Part shown: positions 21,888 through 30,092 of the stretch, one piece after another
Layout: each line of letters starts with the position of its first letter
Position numbering within the stretch: position 1 is the stretch's first letter
Source of the DNA: an uncultured Verrucomicrobiota bacterium
GTDB taxonomy: Bacteria > Verrucomicrobiota > Verrucomicrobiia > Opitutales > Opitutaceae
NCBI GenBank assembly: GCA_903876795.1
Contig: CAIRBK010000010.1
Span: 1-35,778 of the forward strand
DNA: 35,778 bases
Direction of reading: 5' to 3'
Made by a program: the position numbers and the translations under genes
Notes under the pieces: generated by a model
Databases searched by the model: none
Told to the model about the DNA's origin: nothing
What the model saw: the letters and a program-made list of their open reading frames with translations, nothing else

Positions 21888-22967
21888 ATGTCCAAAGCCG
21901 CTCCCGCCAAGACCACCACCACCGCCGTCGCCGCGCCCGACGCCACCGCCCGCAAAAACGTCGAACTCGCCGTCAGCGCCATCACCAAACAATTCGGCGA
22001 AGGCTCCATCATGCGCCTGGGCGACAACAACAAGCTCGCCGTCGAAACCGTCTCCACCGGCTCCCTCGCCATCGACCTCTGTCTCGGCGGCAAGGGCCTC
22101 CCCCGCGGCCGCATCATCGAGATCTACGGCCCCGAGTCCTCCGGCAAAACCACCTTCTGCTTGAGCGTCATCGCCGAGGCCCAGCGCCGCGGCGGCCTCG
22201 CCGCCTTCATCGACGTCGAACACGCCCTCGACCCCAAATACGCCCGCGTCGTCGGCGTCAAAGTCGACGACCTGCTCGTCTCCCAACCCGACTCCGGCGA
22301 AGACGCGCTCAACATCACCGAGACTCTCATCCGCTCCAACGCCATCGACGTCATCGTCATCGACTCCGTCGCCGCCCTCATCACCAAGGCCGAGCTCGAC
22401 GGCCAGATGGGCGACCTCACCATGGGCTCGCAGGCCCGCCTCATGTCGCAGGCCATGCGCCGCCTCACCGCGGTCGTGAGCAAGACCAAGTGCATCTGCA
22501 TTTTCACCAACCAGATTCGCGAAAAGATCGGCGTCATGTTCGGCAGCCCCGAGACCACCTCCGGCGGCCGCGCGCTGAAGTTCTTCTCCTCGATCCGCAT
22601 CGACATCCGCCGTAAGGACCAGATCAAAACCCCCGACGGCAAGGTCATCGGCAACCGCACCAAGCTCAAGGTTGTCAAAAACAAGATCGCCCCGCCCTTC
22701 ACCGAGTGCGAGTTCGACATCATGTACGACGAGGGCATCTCCGCATCCGGCTCGATCATCGACCTGGGCATCGAACACAAAATCCTGGAGAAAAAAGGCG
22801 CGTGGATCTCCTTCCAGGGCGACTTGATCGGCCAGGGCCGCGACGCCGCCAAGCAGGCCGTGCGCGAGAAGCCCGAGCTCGCCGCCAAGCTCACCGCCGC
22901 GATCATGGAAAAGGTCACCGTCACCGGCGGCACTTCCGTGACCGGCTCCGGCGAACCCGCCGAATAA
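21888..22967 (+). CDS. recA: Recombinase RecA
   Basis: RecA forms filaments on single-stranded DNA, pairs it with duplex DNA and triggers SOS cleavage of LexA. The 359-residue protein has Walker [10 protein letters not shown] (81-89), the MAW segment with EHALDP, Walker [11 protein letters not shown], loop L1 at AELDGQMGD and loop L2 around [11 protein letters not shown]. The N-terminus has a 20-residue Ala/Thr-rich extension before the usual core. The C-terminus ends TGSGEPAE and lacks the long acidic tail of enterobacterial RecA. L1 reads LDGQMGD rather than IEGEMGD, which fits the verrucomicrobial style as I recall it. The gene stands alone, divergent from the SPFH gene, and ends at a strong terminator. 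Confidence 0.98.
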   Translation: MSKAAPAKTTTTAVAAPDATARKNVELAVSAITKQFGEGSIMRLGDNNKLAVETVSTGSLAIDLCLGGKGLPRGRIIEIYGPESSGKTTFCLSVIAEAQRRGGLAAFIDVEHALDPKYARVVGVKVDDLLVSQPDSGEDALNITETLIRSNAIDVIVIDSVAALITKAELDGQMGDLTMGSQARLMSQAMRRLTAVVSKTKCICIFTNQIREKIGVMFGSPETTSGGRALKFFSSIRIDIRRKDQIKTPDGKVIGNRTKLKVVKNKIAPPFTECEFDIMYDEGISASGSIIDLGIEHKILEKKGAWISFQGDLIGQGRDAAKQAVREKPELAAKLTAAIMEKVTVTGGTSVTGSGEPAE

Positions 22968-22998
22968 CCTCTTCGCCGGCCGCAGTGAGACCGCCACC

Positions 22999-23026
22999 GG
23001 CGGCCCCGCGGGGGGCCGCCTTTTTT
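22999..23026 (+). terminator. Intrinsic terminator of recA
   Basis: A 9-bp GC-only stem, GGCGGCCCC / GGGGCCGCC, with a 4-base loop is followed by six T, 31 bases after the recA stop. The T-run overlaps the TAA of the convergent lysyltransferase-like gene (23025-23027). There is no T-run on the other side, so it works for recA only. Confidence 0.9.
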
Positions 23027-24701
23027 ACGACCGCAGGAGTTTCCACAGGCCGCCCGGCACGTGGATGCTCACCATCGCGTAGCCGATCCACGGGAGCTTC
23101 GCCGTGCTACGATACGCCAGATACGACCCGTGCCACTCGGGCTGGTATTTCTTTTTGAACTCAAACAGCGATCTGTAGCCGTAGAGCCGGTTGAAGTTTT
23201 GGTAGATGTAACGCATCGCCCGGTCGTGGGAATTTTCCGGCGGCGCCGTGTTGGCCAGGGGCGCGTTGGCCAGGCACACTTCCTCCAGCCCGCGCGCCTG
23301 AAAGGTCTTGATCGACTCGGTGATCACGAAGTCCATCAGCCCGGGCATCGACGAGCGTTGGCGCATCAGATCGATGCAGCGACCGCGGCCTTTTTTATAC
23401 GGCAGCCAGGTGGCGAACGCCTCGACGCGTCCCTCGGCGTTGAGCGCCACCGCCGCCCCGCGCAGCCGGATTTCGTCGATGTCGAACCTCCCCATGTCGA
23501 ACGCCATCTCGCGGCCGTGCTTGGCCTGCAGCCAGGCTTCCGACGTCTGCCGCAGGCCCGCCTCGACCGCCTTGTCCACCGGTCCGTCCGCCGGATACCA
23601 GCGAAAGCTGAACCCCTCGCGCGCCGCGCGGTTGCACGCCGTGCGCAGGTCCTGGAACCGGCTGCCGCGAAGCGAGTAGCCGGCCAGGGGTATGCGCGCC
23701 TGCTCGCCGATCTTGCGGATCTTGAAGCCGAACTGCTCGTAGAGCGCGAGGTGCCCGGGACCGACTTCGTAAAGCACCGGTTCCCAGTCCTGTTCCTCGC
23801 AATAAGCCAGAAACTCGGCGATCACCCGTCCGCGTTCGTCGTCGGGGCCGATGGGATCGCTCAGGGTGAGCGCGTAGTTGCGCCACAGGGCGAACACCAC
23901 CACCGAGCGGTTCGTGGAGGAGAAAAAGTAGCGCTTGTCCTCGGTCAGCGCGAACTCGTCGAAGGGGTTGCTTCCGTGCTCGTCGATGATGCGGCGCACG
24001 CGCTGCTGCTCCACCGGCGTGGGCGCGCGCCCGGGCAGGACCGGACGCAGCAACAACGCCAGCATGAACAACCCGTAGGCCGCCCCGCCGAAACTCACCG
24101 TGAAAAACACCGCCTGCGCCTGCTGGGTCGTCGCGCGCAGCGTATCCGTCGATTGGAGAAAAATCAGCTCCAGGACCGCCTGCAACGTCCGCGCCGTCGA
24201 GGTGTCGCCGTCGATCTGCGCGCCGAAGCGCCTCACCGCGAAATACCCGAACGTCAGCAGGGCGAAGAACGCCGGCACTCCCACGATCCACGCCCAGCGC
24301 AGCGAACTCCGGTCGGATTTGGCGACAAAGTGCTTCCGTTGCCAGACCAGCAGTCCCAGCGGCAGCAGGCTGGCCGCGGCCTGCTCCCACTCGAAATCTT
24401 TCCCGAAGTGCAGCAGCGGCGTGACCAACAGCACCAACAGCGTGCCCCACCAGGCCGTGAGCTTCCCGCGCCACAGCCCGCGACCGAGCGCAAGCTGGCC
24501 GCACGCGCTGAGCACCAGCAGCACCTGCGACTCCATCGCGATGTGGAAGGGCGTCCAGTGCTCCAGTTGATCGGCCATCCAGTGGCTCGGCGGGTGCAGG
24601 GCGCCCGCCAGGTGCAGCAGGCCCGACAACCCCACCACGATGGCCACCGAGCGCGCCCAAAGGCCGCGCGGGCGGTGGCCGGGCGACGGAGGACCGCTCA
24701 T
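23025..24701 (-). CDS. Phosphatidylglycerol lysyltransferase (MprF/LpiA synthase domain, DUF2156)
   Basis: Enzymes of this family transfer an aminoacyl group, usually lysine, from tRNA to phosphatidylglycerol and so make the inner membrane less anionic. The 558-residue protein has six hydrophobic helices (about 18-36, 57-75, 82-98, 106-121, 136-156 and 196-219) and a soluble GNAT-type DUF2156 domain from about 235 to the end. Family wording is visible in GSNPFDEFALTEDKRYFF, VLYEVGPGHLALYEQFGF and DLMRQRSSMPGLMDF. MprF proteins of 840 or more residues have an extra N-terminal flippase of eight helices; that part is absent. The ATG overlaps the stop of the upstream hydrolase gene by four bases. 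The amino acid used cannot be read from sequence. Confidence 0.87.
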   Translation of the reverse strand: MSGPPSPGHRPRGLWARSVAIVVGLSGLLHLAGALHPPSHWMADQLEHWTPFHIAMESQVLLVLSACGQLALGRGLWRGKLTAWWGTLLVLLVTPLLHFGKDFEWEQAAASLLPLGLLVWQRKHFVAKSDRSSLRWAWIVGVPAFFALLTFGYFAVRRFGAQIDGDTSTARTLQAVLELIFLQSTDTLRATTQQAQAVFFTVSFGGAAYGLFMLALLLRPVLPGRAPTPVEQQRVRRIIDEHGSNPFDEFALTEDKRYFFSSTNRSVVVFALWRNYALTLSDPIGPDDERGRVIAEFLAYCEEQDWEPVLYEVGPGHLALYEQFGFKIRKIGEQARIPLAGYSLRGSRFQDLRTACNRAAREGFSFRWYPADGPVDKAVEAGLRQTSEAWLQAKHGREMAFDMGRFDIDEIRLRGAAVALNAEGRVEAFATWLPYKKGRGRCIDLMRQRSSMPGLMDFVITESIKTFQARGLEEVCLANAPLANTAPPENSHDRAMRYIYQNFNRLYGYRSLFEFKKKYQPEWHGSYLAYRSTAKLPWIGYAMVSIHVPGGLWKLLRS

Positions 24702-25504
24702 GGCTTTTCCTCCCGCGGCTCTTGCCGCGCGACCACCCATGCCAGCGCCTCGTCCACCAGCCCGAGGAACGAGTCGCTCGCGTTGTCGAAATCGTGAAAC
24801 GCCCGCGGATACGTCCACAGCTTCAGATCCAGATTCAGGCCATGATACCAGTCGGTCGAATCCAGCGGATCGAGCCCCGCATGAAGTTGCGCCAGACGGA
24901 GCCCGCCGAGTTGACCGGCGAAATCCGCCAGCGAAAACGTGCCCCGCCCGGTCGGCTTGATGCCGAGCTTGTCCGCCGTGTGCAATCCGTAGCGCCCGCG
25001 TTCCCCGGGCGCGACCAGCAGCAGTCCGCGCAGCGTCTTGGGCCGCGTCTTCAAAACCGCAGCCGCCGGCAGCGAATGCTCGGCGCCCATCGACCACCCG
25101 CCGTAAACCACCGGCGGCGCAGGCTCGCTTTCGCCCCGGGCCGGTCCCGCGCGCCGGGACAGCTCCGCCACCAGCGCCGCATAGTCCCCGGCCAAAATCT
25201 CCTGCGAAAAATCCTGCTCCGCATACTTCGCAAAATCCACGCCCGCCACCGCCCAGCCGCGCCGCGCCAGATGATCGGCCGCTCGCGTCTCCCAATAACT
25301 CCAGCCTCCGTCGCCCGAGCCGAGCACGAACAACCCGCGCACCGGCACGTTGACCGGCAGCGTCCAGAGCACGTCAAACGGTCCGCGTTGCAACAACACG
25401 GGAGCGGACACCGTCTCGGCCGCCGCCGGCGCGGCCCGCTGCGTCGCCGGCGCCAATATCGCCGCGATAAAACCAACCAGAAAGGTGAAAGGCCTGCCGG
25501 TCAT
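24698..25504 (-). CDS. VirJ/AcvB-type periplasmic serine hydrolase (lysyl-PG hydrolase candidate)
   Basis: This 268-residue alpha/beta hydrolase has a signal peptide-like start (about residues 1-29, cleavage near APAAAE). Family-specific features are SGDGGW (63-68), the VD...Y region after RRGWAVAG, the nucleophile elbow GGWSMGAE with S138, an acid near D212 and H237 in FHDFD. Agrobacterium AcvB, a two-domain relative, hydrolyses lysyl-phosphatidylglycerol and is encoded beside the LPG synthase lpiA. Here a single VirJ-size domain lies directly before the synthase gene with an ATGA overlap, the same partnership. The ATG at 25504 was chosen because it gives the best signal peptide. Function by context is strong but unproven. 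Confidence 0.83.
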   Translation of the reverse strand: MTGRPFTFLVGFIAAILAPATQRAAPAAAETVSAPVLLQRGPFDVLWTLPVNVPVRGLFVLGSGDGGWSYWETRAADHLARRGWAVAGVDFAKYAEQDFSQEILAGDYAALVAELSRRAGPARGESEPAPPVVYGGWSMGAEHSLPAAAVLKTRPKTLRGLLLVAPGERGRYGLHTADKLGIKPTGRGTFSLADFAGQLGGLRLAQLHAGLDPLDSTDWYHGLNLDLKLWTYPRAFHDFDNASDSFLGLVDEALAWVVARQEPREEKP

Positions 25505-25660
25505 GAATGCGTAACAGGTTTGGCCGGCCATTGCTCCACATCCGCCGCTTGCGCGCAAACCTGAACCTCGTCCGGCCCGAAACTCCTCTATCCCGGGCCG
25601 CGTAAGCGGCTTTGCAATCCGCGGCTTCCGCCCCGATGATGAGTAATCAACGTCCGCGTC

Positions 25661-26395
25661 ATGCCTTCATCTCCTTCCGCCTCCGGCGGCGCCGCCCCGG
25701 TTTTCGAGGTGCGCCGCCTCGCCAAAACCTACGGCGCCGGCACCGCCGCGGTCCACGCGCTCCGCGAGGTCGATCTGGATCTTTTCTCCGGCGAACTCGT
25801 CGTGCTGCTCGGCGCTTCCGGCTCGGGCAAATCCACCTTGCTCAATCTCCTCGGCGGACTCGACACGCCCACCGGCGGCTCGCTCCGCTACCGCGGCTGG
25901 GATCTCGGGCGCGCCGACGAGGCCGGCCTCACCCGCTACCGGCGCGATGTCGTCGGCTTCGTTTTCCAATTCTACAACCTCATCCCTAGCCTCACCGCCC
26001 GCGAAAACGTCGCCCTCATCACCGAGATCGCCCGACACCCGATGAAACCCGAGGAAGCCCTCGCGCTCGTCGGCCTGGAGAACCGCATGGACCACTTCCC
26101 CGCCCAGCTCTCCGGCGGGGAACAGCAGCGCGTCGCCATCGCCCGCGCCATCGCCAAACGCCCCGAGGTGCTCCTCTGCGACGAGCCCACCGGCGCCCTC
26201 GACATCAAGACCGGCATCACCGTCCTCCAGGCCGTCGAGCGCATCAACCGCGAGCTCGGCACCCTTACCGCCGTAATCACCCACAACGCCGTCATCGCCG
26301 ACATCGCCGACCGCGTCTTCACGCTCTCCGACGGTCACCTCCAGCACGCCCGGCCCAATCCGCACCGGCGCTCCGTCGAGGAACTCGCCTGGTAA
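25661..26395 (+). CDS. ABC transporter ATPase (MacB/LolD/DevA type)
   Basis: This 244-residue ATPase powers the permease encoded next to it. It has Walker A GASGSGKS (51-58), Q-loop Q103 in [11 protein letters not shown], signature LSGGEQQR (150-157), Walker B LLCDEP (171-176) with E175, and the H-loop histidine in [13 protein letters not shown] and DEPTGALD are typical of the type VII/MacB group, which does not form a classical pore but couples ATP use to periplasmic work. The ATG at 25661 gives a short S/G-rich leader. The gene starts a three-gene operon with permease (17 bases on) and adaptor. Confidence 0.95.
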   Translation: MPSSPSASGGAAPVFEVRRLAKTYGAGTAAVHALREVDLDLFSGELVVLLGASGSGKSTLLNLLGGLDTPTGGSLRYRGWDLGRADEAGLTRYRRDVVGFVFQFYNLIPSLTARENVALITEIARHPMKPEEALALVGLENRMDHFPAQLSGGEQQRVAIARAIAKRPEVLLCDEPTGALDIKTGITVLQAVERINRELGTLTAVITHNAVIADIADRVFTLSDGHLQHARPNPHRRSVEELAW

Positions 26396-26412
26396 TCCCG
26401 GCCGCCCGCGCG

Positions 26413-28776
26413 ATGAGTCTCCTCGATCTCAAGCTCCTTCGCGACCTGCGCGCGCTCAAATCCCAGGCCCTCGCCGTGGCCCTCGTCATGGCCTGCGGCC
26501 TCGCGATGATGATCATGACGCGCAGTCTCATCCTCTCGCTCAACACCGCCCGCGCGAATTATTACGAGGGCCACCGTTTCGCCCAGGTCTTTGCCTCCCT
26601 CAAGCGCGCCCCGCAGGCTGTCGCCGATCGCATCGCCGCCCTGCCCGGCGTCGCCGCGGTCGAGACGTCCGTCGCCGCCCAGGTCACGCTCGACCTGCCC
26701 GGTCTCCTCCAGCCCGCCAACGGCCTGATCAATTCCTTGCCCGACCGCCGCGAACCCGCGCTCAACCGCCCGTTTCTCCGCGCCGGCCGCCTGCTCGCCC
26801 CCGGCGGACACCACGAGGCGCTCGTCAGCGAGGCGTTTGCCGACGCCCATAACCTGCGCCCCGGCGCCGCCGTCGCCGCCATCCTCAACGGCCGCAAGAT
26901 CACCCTGCGCGTCGTCGGCATCGTGCTCGCCCCGCAGTTCGTGTTCGAGGCCCAGCCCGGCGCCGCGCTGCCCGACAGCCGCAGCTTCGGCGTCTTCTGG
27001 ATGCGCCAGGACGAGCTCGCCGAGGCCTTCAACCTCAAGGGCGCGTTTAACACCGTCGCCCTCACCCTCGCCCCCGGCGCCAGCGAGCGCGCCGTGATCG
27101 GCGGACTCGACCGCGTGCTCGAACCGTTCGGCGGGCTCGGCGCCTATGGCCGCAAGGACCACCCGTCCGACGTGCGCGTGAGCGACGAGATACGCGTGCT
27201 CACCGGCCTGTCGGTTGGCTTCCCCCTCGTGTTCCTCGGCGTGGCCGCGTTCATGACGCACGCCGTGATGAGCCGGCAGATCACCTTGCAACGCGAGCAG
27301 ATCGCCATCCTCAAGGCCTTCGGTTTCACCCACCGGCAGATCGCGCTCCACTTCGTGAAGTTTGCCTTTGTGATCGTCGCGCTCGGCACCTCCGCCGGCG
27401 CGCTCGGCGGCTGGCTGCTCGGGCAAAAACTCGTGCTCAGGTATCACCTGTTTTTTCGTTTCCCCGCGCTGGATTTCCACCTCGCGGGCGGCGCGCTGGT
27501 CGCGGCCGCCCTCGCCAGCTCGGCCGCGGCCTTTGTCGGCGTGCTCGGCGCGGTGCGCCAGGTGGTCGCGCTGTCCCCGGCCGAAGCCATGCGACCCGAG
27601 CCGCCCGCGAGTTTCCGCCCCGCCTTTTTCGAGCGCATCGGCGTGACCCGCTGGTTCGGCGTCTCGCTCCGCATGTCCCTGCGCAACATCGAGCGCAAGC
27701 CCTTCCAGGCCGCCCTCACCAGCATCGCCCTGGCGCTGGCCACCGGCATCCTCGTCATCCCGAATTCATTTCGAGACGGCATCGCCTACGTCCTCGATTT
27801 CCAGTGGGATGTTTCGCAACGCCAGACCGTGACCGTGTCCCTCGTCGAGCCGGGTCCGGCCCGGGCGATCGCGGACTTCCGCTCGCTGCCCGGCGTGATC
27901 CACGCCGAGCCGTTCCGGTCCGTGGCCGTCGAGCTTCGGTCGGGCAACCGCTCGCGCCGGCTCGGCCTGTCCGGCTTGCCGGCCGACGCCTCGCTTTCGC
28001 GCGTGATCGATGCTCACGGCCGCCGCATCACCTTGCCGCCGCAGGGCCTGGTGTTGTCCAAGGCGCTCGCCGACGCCCTCGGGCTCGCCCCCGGAGACGA
28101 CGTCGTGGTGCGCGTGCTGCAAGGCCGGCGCCCCGAGCGCTCCGCGACCGTGACCGGCCTCGCCGAGGATTTCGCCGGCGTCGCCGCCTACATGGACATG
28201 GACGCCCTCAACCGCCTGCTCGGCGAGGGCGACCGCATCAACGGCGCGCGTCTCACCGTCGCCTCGGGCCGCTGGGATGATTTTCTCGTCGCCGTGAAAA
28301 ACACCCCGCAGTCCTCCGGCGTCGCCATCAAGGAAGCCATGCGCGACAGCTTCCGCCGCACCACCGCCGAGAGCATCGGCATCATCCAGACGATCTACCT
28401 GATTTTTGCGACCTCGGTGGCCTTCGGCATCGTTTACAACAGCGCGCGCATCTCGCTTTCCGAACGCGCCCGCGAGCTCGCCACCCTGCGCGTGCTGGGC
28501 TTCTCGCGCGGCGAGGTCGGCGGCGTGCTCGTGGGCGAGCTCGTCATCCTCACGCTGGCCGCCCTTCCCGCCGGCCTGGTCCTCGGCTCGCTCATGGCCA
28601 GGGCCCTCCTCGCCGGCGTCAACACCGAGACCGTGCGCCTGCCCCTCGTCCTCACGCCCGCCAACTACGCCTTCGCCGTGCTGGTCGTCGCCGTCGCCAC
28701 AACCGCCTCGGCCGTCCTCGCCTGCCGCAAACTCGACCAACTCGACCTGGTCGGCGCGCTCAAGGCCCGCGATTGA
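26413..28776 (+). CDS. FtsX/MacB-type ABC permease, two-repeat form
   Basis: This 787-residue permease contains two FtsX repeats. Helices are visible at about 18-40, in three segments at roughly 265-385, again near 435-450, and in three segments at the C-terminal end (about 660-780). Between them lie two extended periplasmic domains (about 45-250 and 455-650). LRALKSQALAVALVMACG at the start and VARVLGFSRGEV-like wording near 690 (seen as LRVLGFSRGEVGGVLVGE) are typical for the LolC/MacB/DevC fold. The doubled architecture means one polypeptide could supply the full membrane part. It is preceded by the ATPase gene and followed 41 bases later by the adaptor gene. Substrate unknown. Confidence 0.9.
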   Translation: MSLLDLKLLRDLRALKSQALAVALVMACGLAMMIMTRSLILSLNTARANYYEGHRFAQVFASLKRAPQAVADRIAALPGVAAVETSVAAQVTLDLPGLLQPANGLINSLPDRREPALNRPFLRAGRLLAPGGHHEALVSEAFADAHNLRPGAAVAAILNGRKITLRVVGIVLAPQFVFEAQPGAALPDSRSFGVFWMRQDELAEAFNLKGAFNTVALTLAPGASERAVIGGLDRVLEPFGGLGAYGRKDHPSDVRVSDEIRVLTGLSVGFPLVFLGVAAFMTHAVMSRQITLQREQIAILKAFGFTHRQIALHFVKFAFVIVALGTSAGALGGWLLGQKLVLRYHLFFRFPALDFHLAGGALVAAALASSAAAFVGVLGAVRQVVALSPAEAMRPEPPASFRPAFFERIGVTRWFGVSLRMSLRNIERKPFQAALTSIALALATGILVIPNSFRDGIAYVLDFQWDVSQRQTVTVSLVEPGPARAIADFRSLPGVIHAEPFRSVAVELRSGNRSRRLGLSGLPADASLSRVIDAHGRRITLPPQGLVLSKALADALGLAPGDDVVVRVLQGRRPERSATVTGLAEDFAGVAAYMDMDALNRLLGEGDRINGARLTVASGRWDDFLVAVKNTPQSSGVAIKEAMRDSFRRTTAESIGIIQTIYLIFATSVAFGIVYNSARISLSERARELATLRVLGFSRGEVGGVLVGELVILTLAALPAGLVLGSLMARALLAGVNTETVRLPLVLTPANYAFAVLVVAVATTASAVLACRKLDQLDLVGALKARD

Positions 28777-28817
28777 TCTTCACGTTTTTTCGTATCATTT
28801 CCAAAACTACTCAAACC

Positions 28818-30080
28818 ATGAAGCCGACTCCCGAAGCCTCCCCCGCCCCGTTCGACGGCGGCGCCGCTCCCGCGCCGAGACGCCGCCGCTGGCCGGTTGT
28901 CACCGGAGCCGCGCTGCTCGTCATGCTGATCGTCGCCGGACTCTGGCCGCGGGCGCTCCCGGTCGAGACTTCCGTCGCGGCGACCGGCCCGCTCCTCGTC
29001 ACCGTGGACGAGGAGGGCCAGACGCGCGTGCGCAACCGCTACGTCGTCTCCAGCCCCGCCGGCGGACACCTCCGCCGCATCGATCTCAAGGCCGGCGATC
29101 CCGTCGAGGCCGGCGTGACCGTGCTCGCCGTCCTGGAGACCGGCGGGGCCGACTTGCTCGACGCCCGCACCCTCGCCCAGGCCGGGGCCCGCGTGCGCGG
29201 CGCGGAGAGTTCTCGCGAACAGGCCGCCGCGCGCCACACCGGCGCGGCCGCCACGCTGGCGCAGGCGCTCGCCGAACTCGCGCGCGCCCAGGCGCTGTTT
29301 GACCAGAATATCACCAGCCGGCAGGAACTCGACCTCGCGCTCACCAACGAACGCGTCGCCAACCAGGAGGAACGCGCCGCCGGCTTCGGCCTGCAGGTGG
29401 CCGACTACGAGCTGGAGCAGGCGCGCGCCGTGCTCATCCGCGCTCAGCCGGGCGAAGGCGGCGACGGCGCCGCGTTGAAAATCGTTTCGCCCGTGGGCGG
29501 ACGCGTGCTGCGCGTGTTGCAGGAAAGCGCCCGTGCATTGCCCGCCGGCACGCCCCTGCTCGAAGTCGGCGACCCGGCTGATCTGGAGGTGCGCATCGAC
29601 GTGCTCTCACGCGACGGCGCCGCCATCTCGCCTGGCGCCCGCGTGCTGCTGGAAAACTGGGGCGGTGCCCAAGCCCTCGAAGCCCGCGTGCGCCTGGTCG
29701 AGCCGTCTGCCTTCACCAAGATCTCCGCGCTCGGCGTGGAAGAGCAGCGCGTTTACGTGATCGCGGACTTGATCGACCCGCCGGCCGCGCGCGCGACGCT
29801 CGGCGACGGCTTCCGCGTGGAGGCCCGCATCGTGCGCTGGTCGGGCGACAACGTGCTCCGTGTGCCGGCCGGGGCTTTGTTCCAGCGGGCCGGCGGATGG
29901 CAGACCTTTGTGATCGAAGGCCGTCGCGCCCGGCTGCGCTCGGTGCGGGTCGGCGCATCAAACGGCCTCGCGACGCAGGTGGTCGCGGGCCTGAACGCCG
30001 GCGAAAGCGTGGTCGTGTATCCGGGAGATCGAGTCACCGATGGCTCGCGGGTGCGCGGCTTGGACGTCGAAGGGAAATGA
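28818..30080 (+). CDS. HlyD/MacA-type periplasmic adaptor subunit
   Basis: This 420-residue protein connects the exporter to an outer-membrane channel or delivers substrate. A basic segment RRRRW (21-25) precedes one membrane anchor (about 26-43). The first lipoyl half (78-105, VSSPAGGHLRRIDLKAGDPV), an alpha-helical hairpin (about 115-207), a second lipoyl half around VSPVGGRVLRVLQES and a beta-barrel domain follow. The ATG at 28818 was preferred to an upstream start overlapping the permease, because the anchor lies at the right distance. No outer-membrane TolC-type gene is present in the window. The gene ends 12 bases from the convergent kinase gene. Confidence 0.9.
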   Translation: MKPTPEASPAPFDGGAAPAPRRRRWPVVTGAALLVMLIVAGLWPRALPVETSVAATGPLLVTVDEEGQTRVRNRYVVSSPAGGHLRRIDLKAGDPVEAGVTVLAVLETGGADLLDARTLAQAGARVRGAESSREQAAARHTGAAATLAQALAELARAQALFDQNITSRQELDLALTNERVANQEERAAGFGLQVADYELEQARAVLIRAQPGEGGDGAALKIVSPVGGRVLRVLQESARALPAGTPLLEVGDPADLEVRIDVLSRDGAAISPGARVLLENWGGAQALEARVRLVEPSAFTKISALGVEEQRVYVIADLIDPPAARATLGDGFRVEARIVRWSGDNVLRVPAGALFQRAGGWQTFVIEGRRARLRSVRVGASNGLATQVVAGLNAGESVVVYPGDRVTDGSRVRGLDVEGK

Positions 30081-30092
30081 CCGCCCGGCCGG

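Noticed and set aside
21677-22615. 312-codon plus-strand frame overlapping recA in another frame
   Set aside because: It becomes an R/H/P-rich sequence where it overlaps recA, and the part before recA has no homology or start context.
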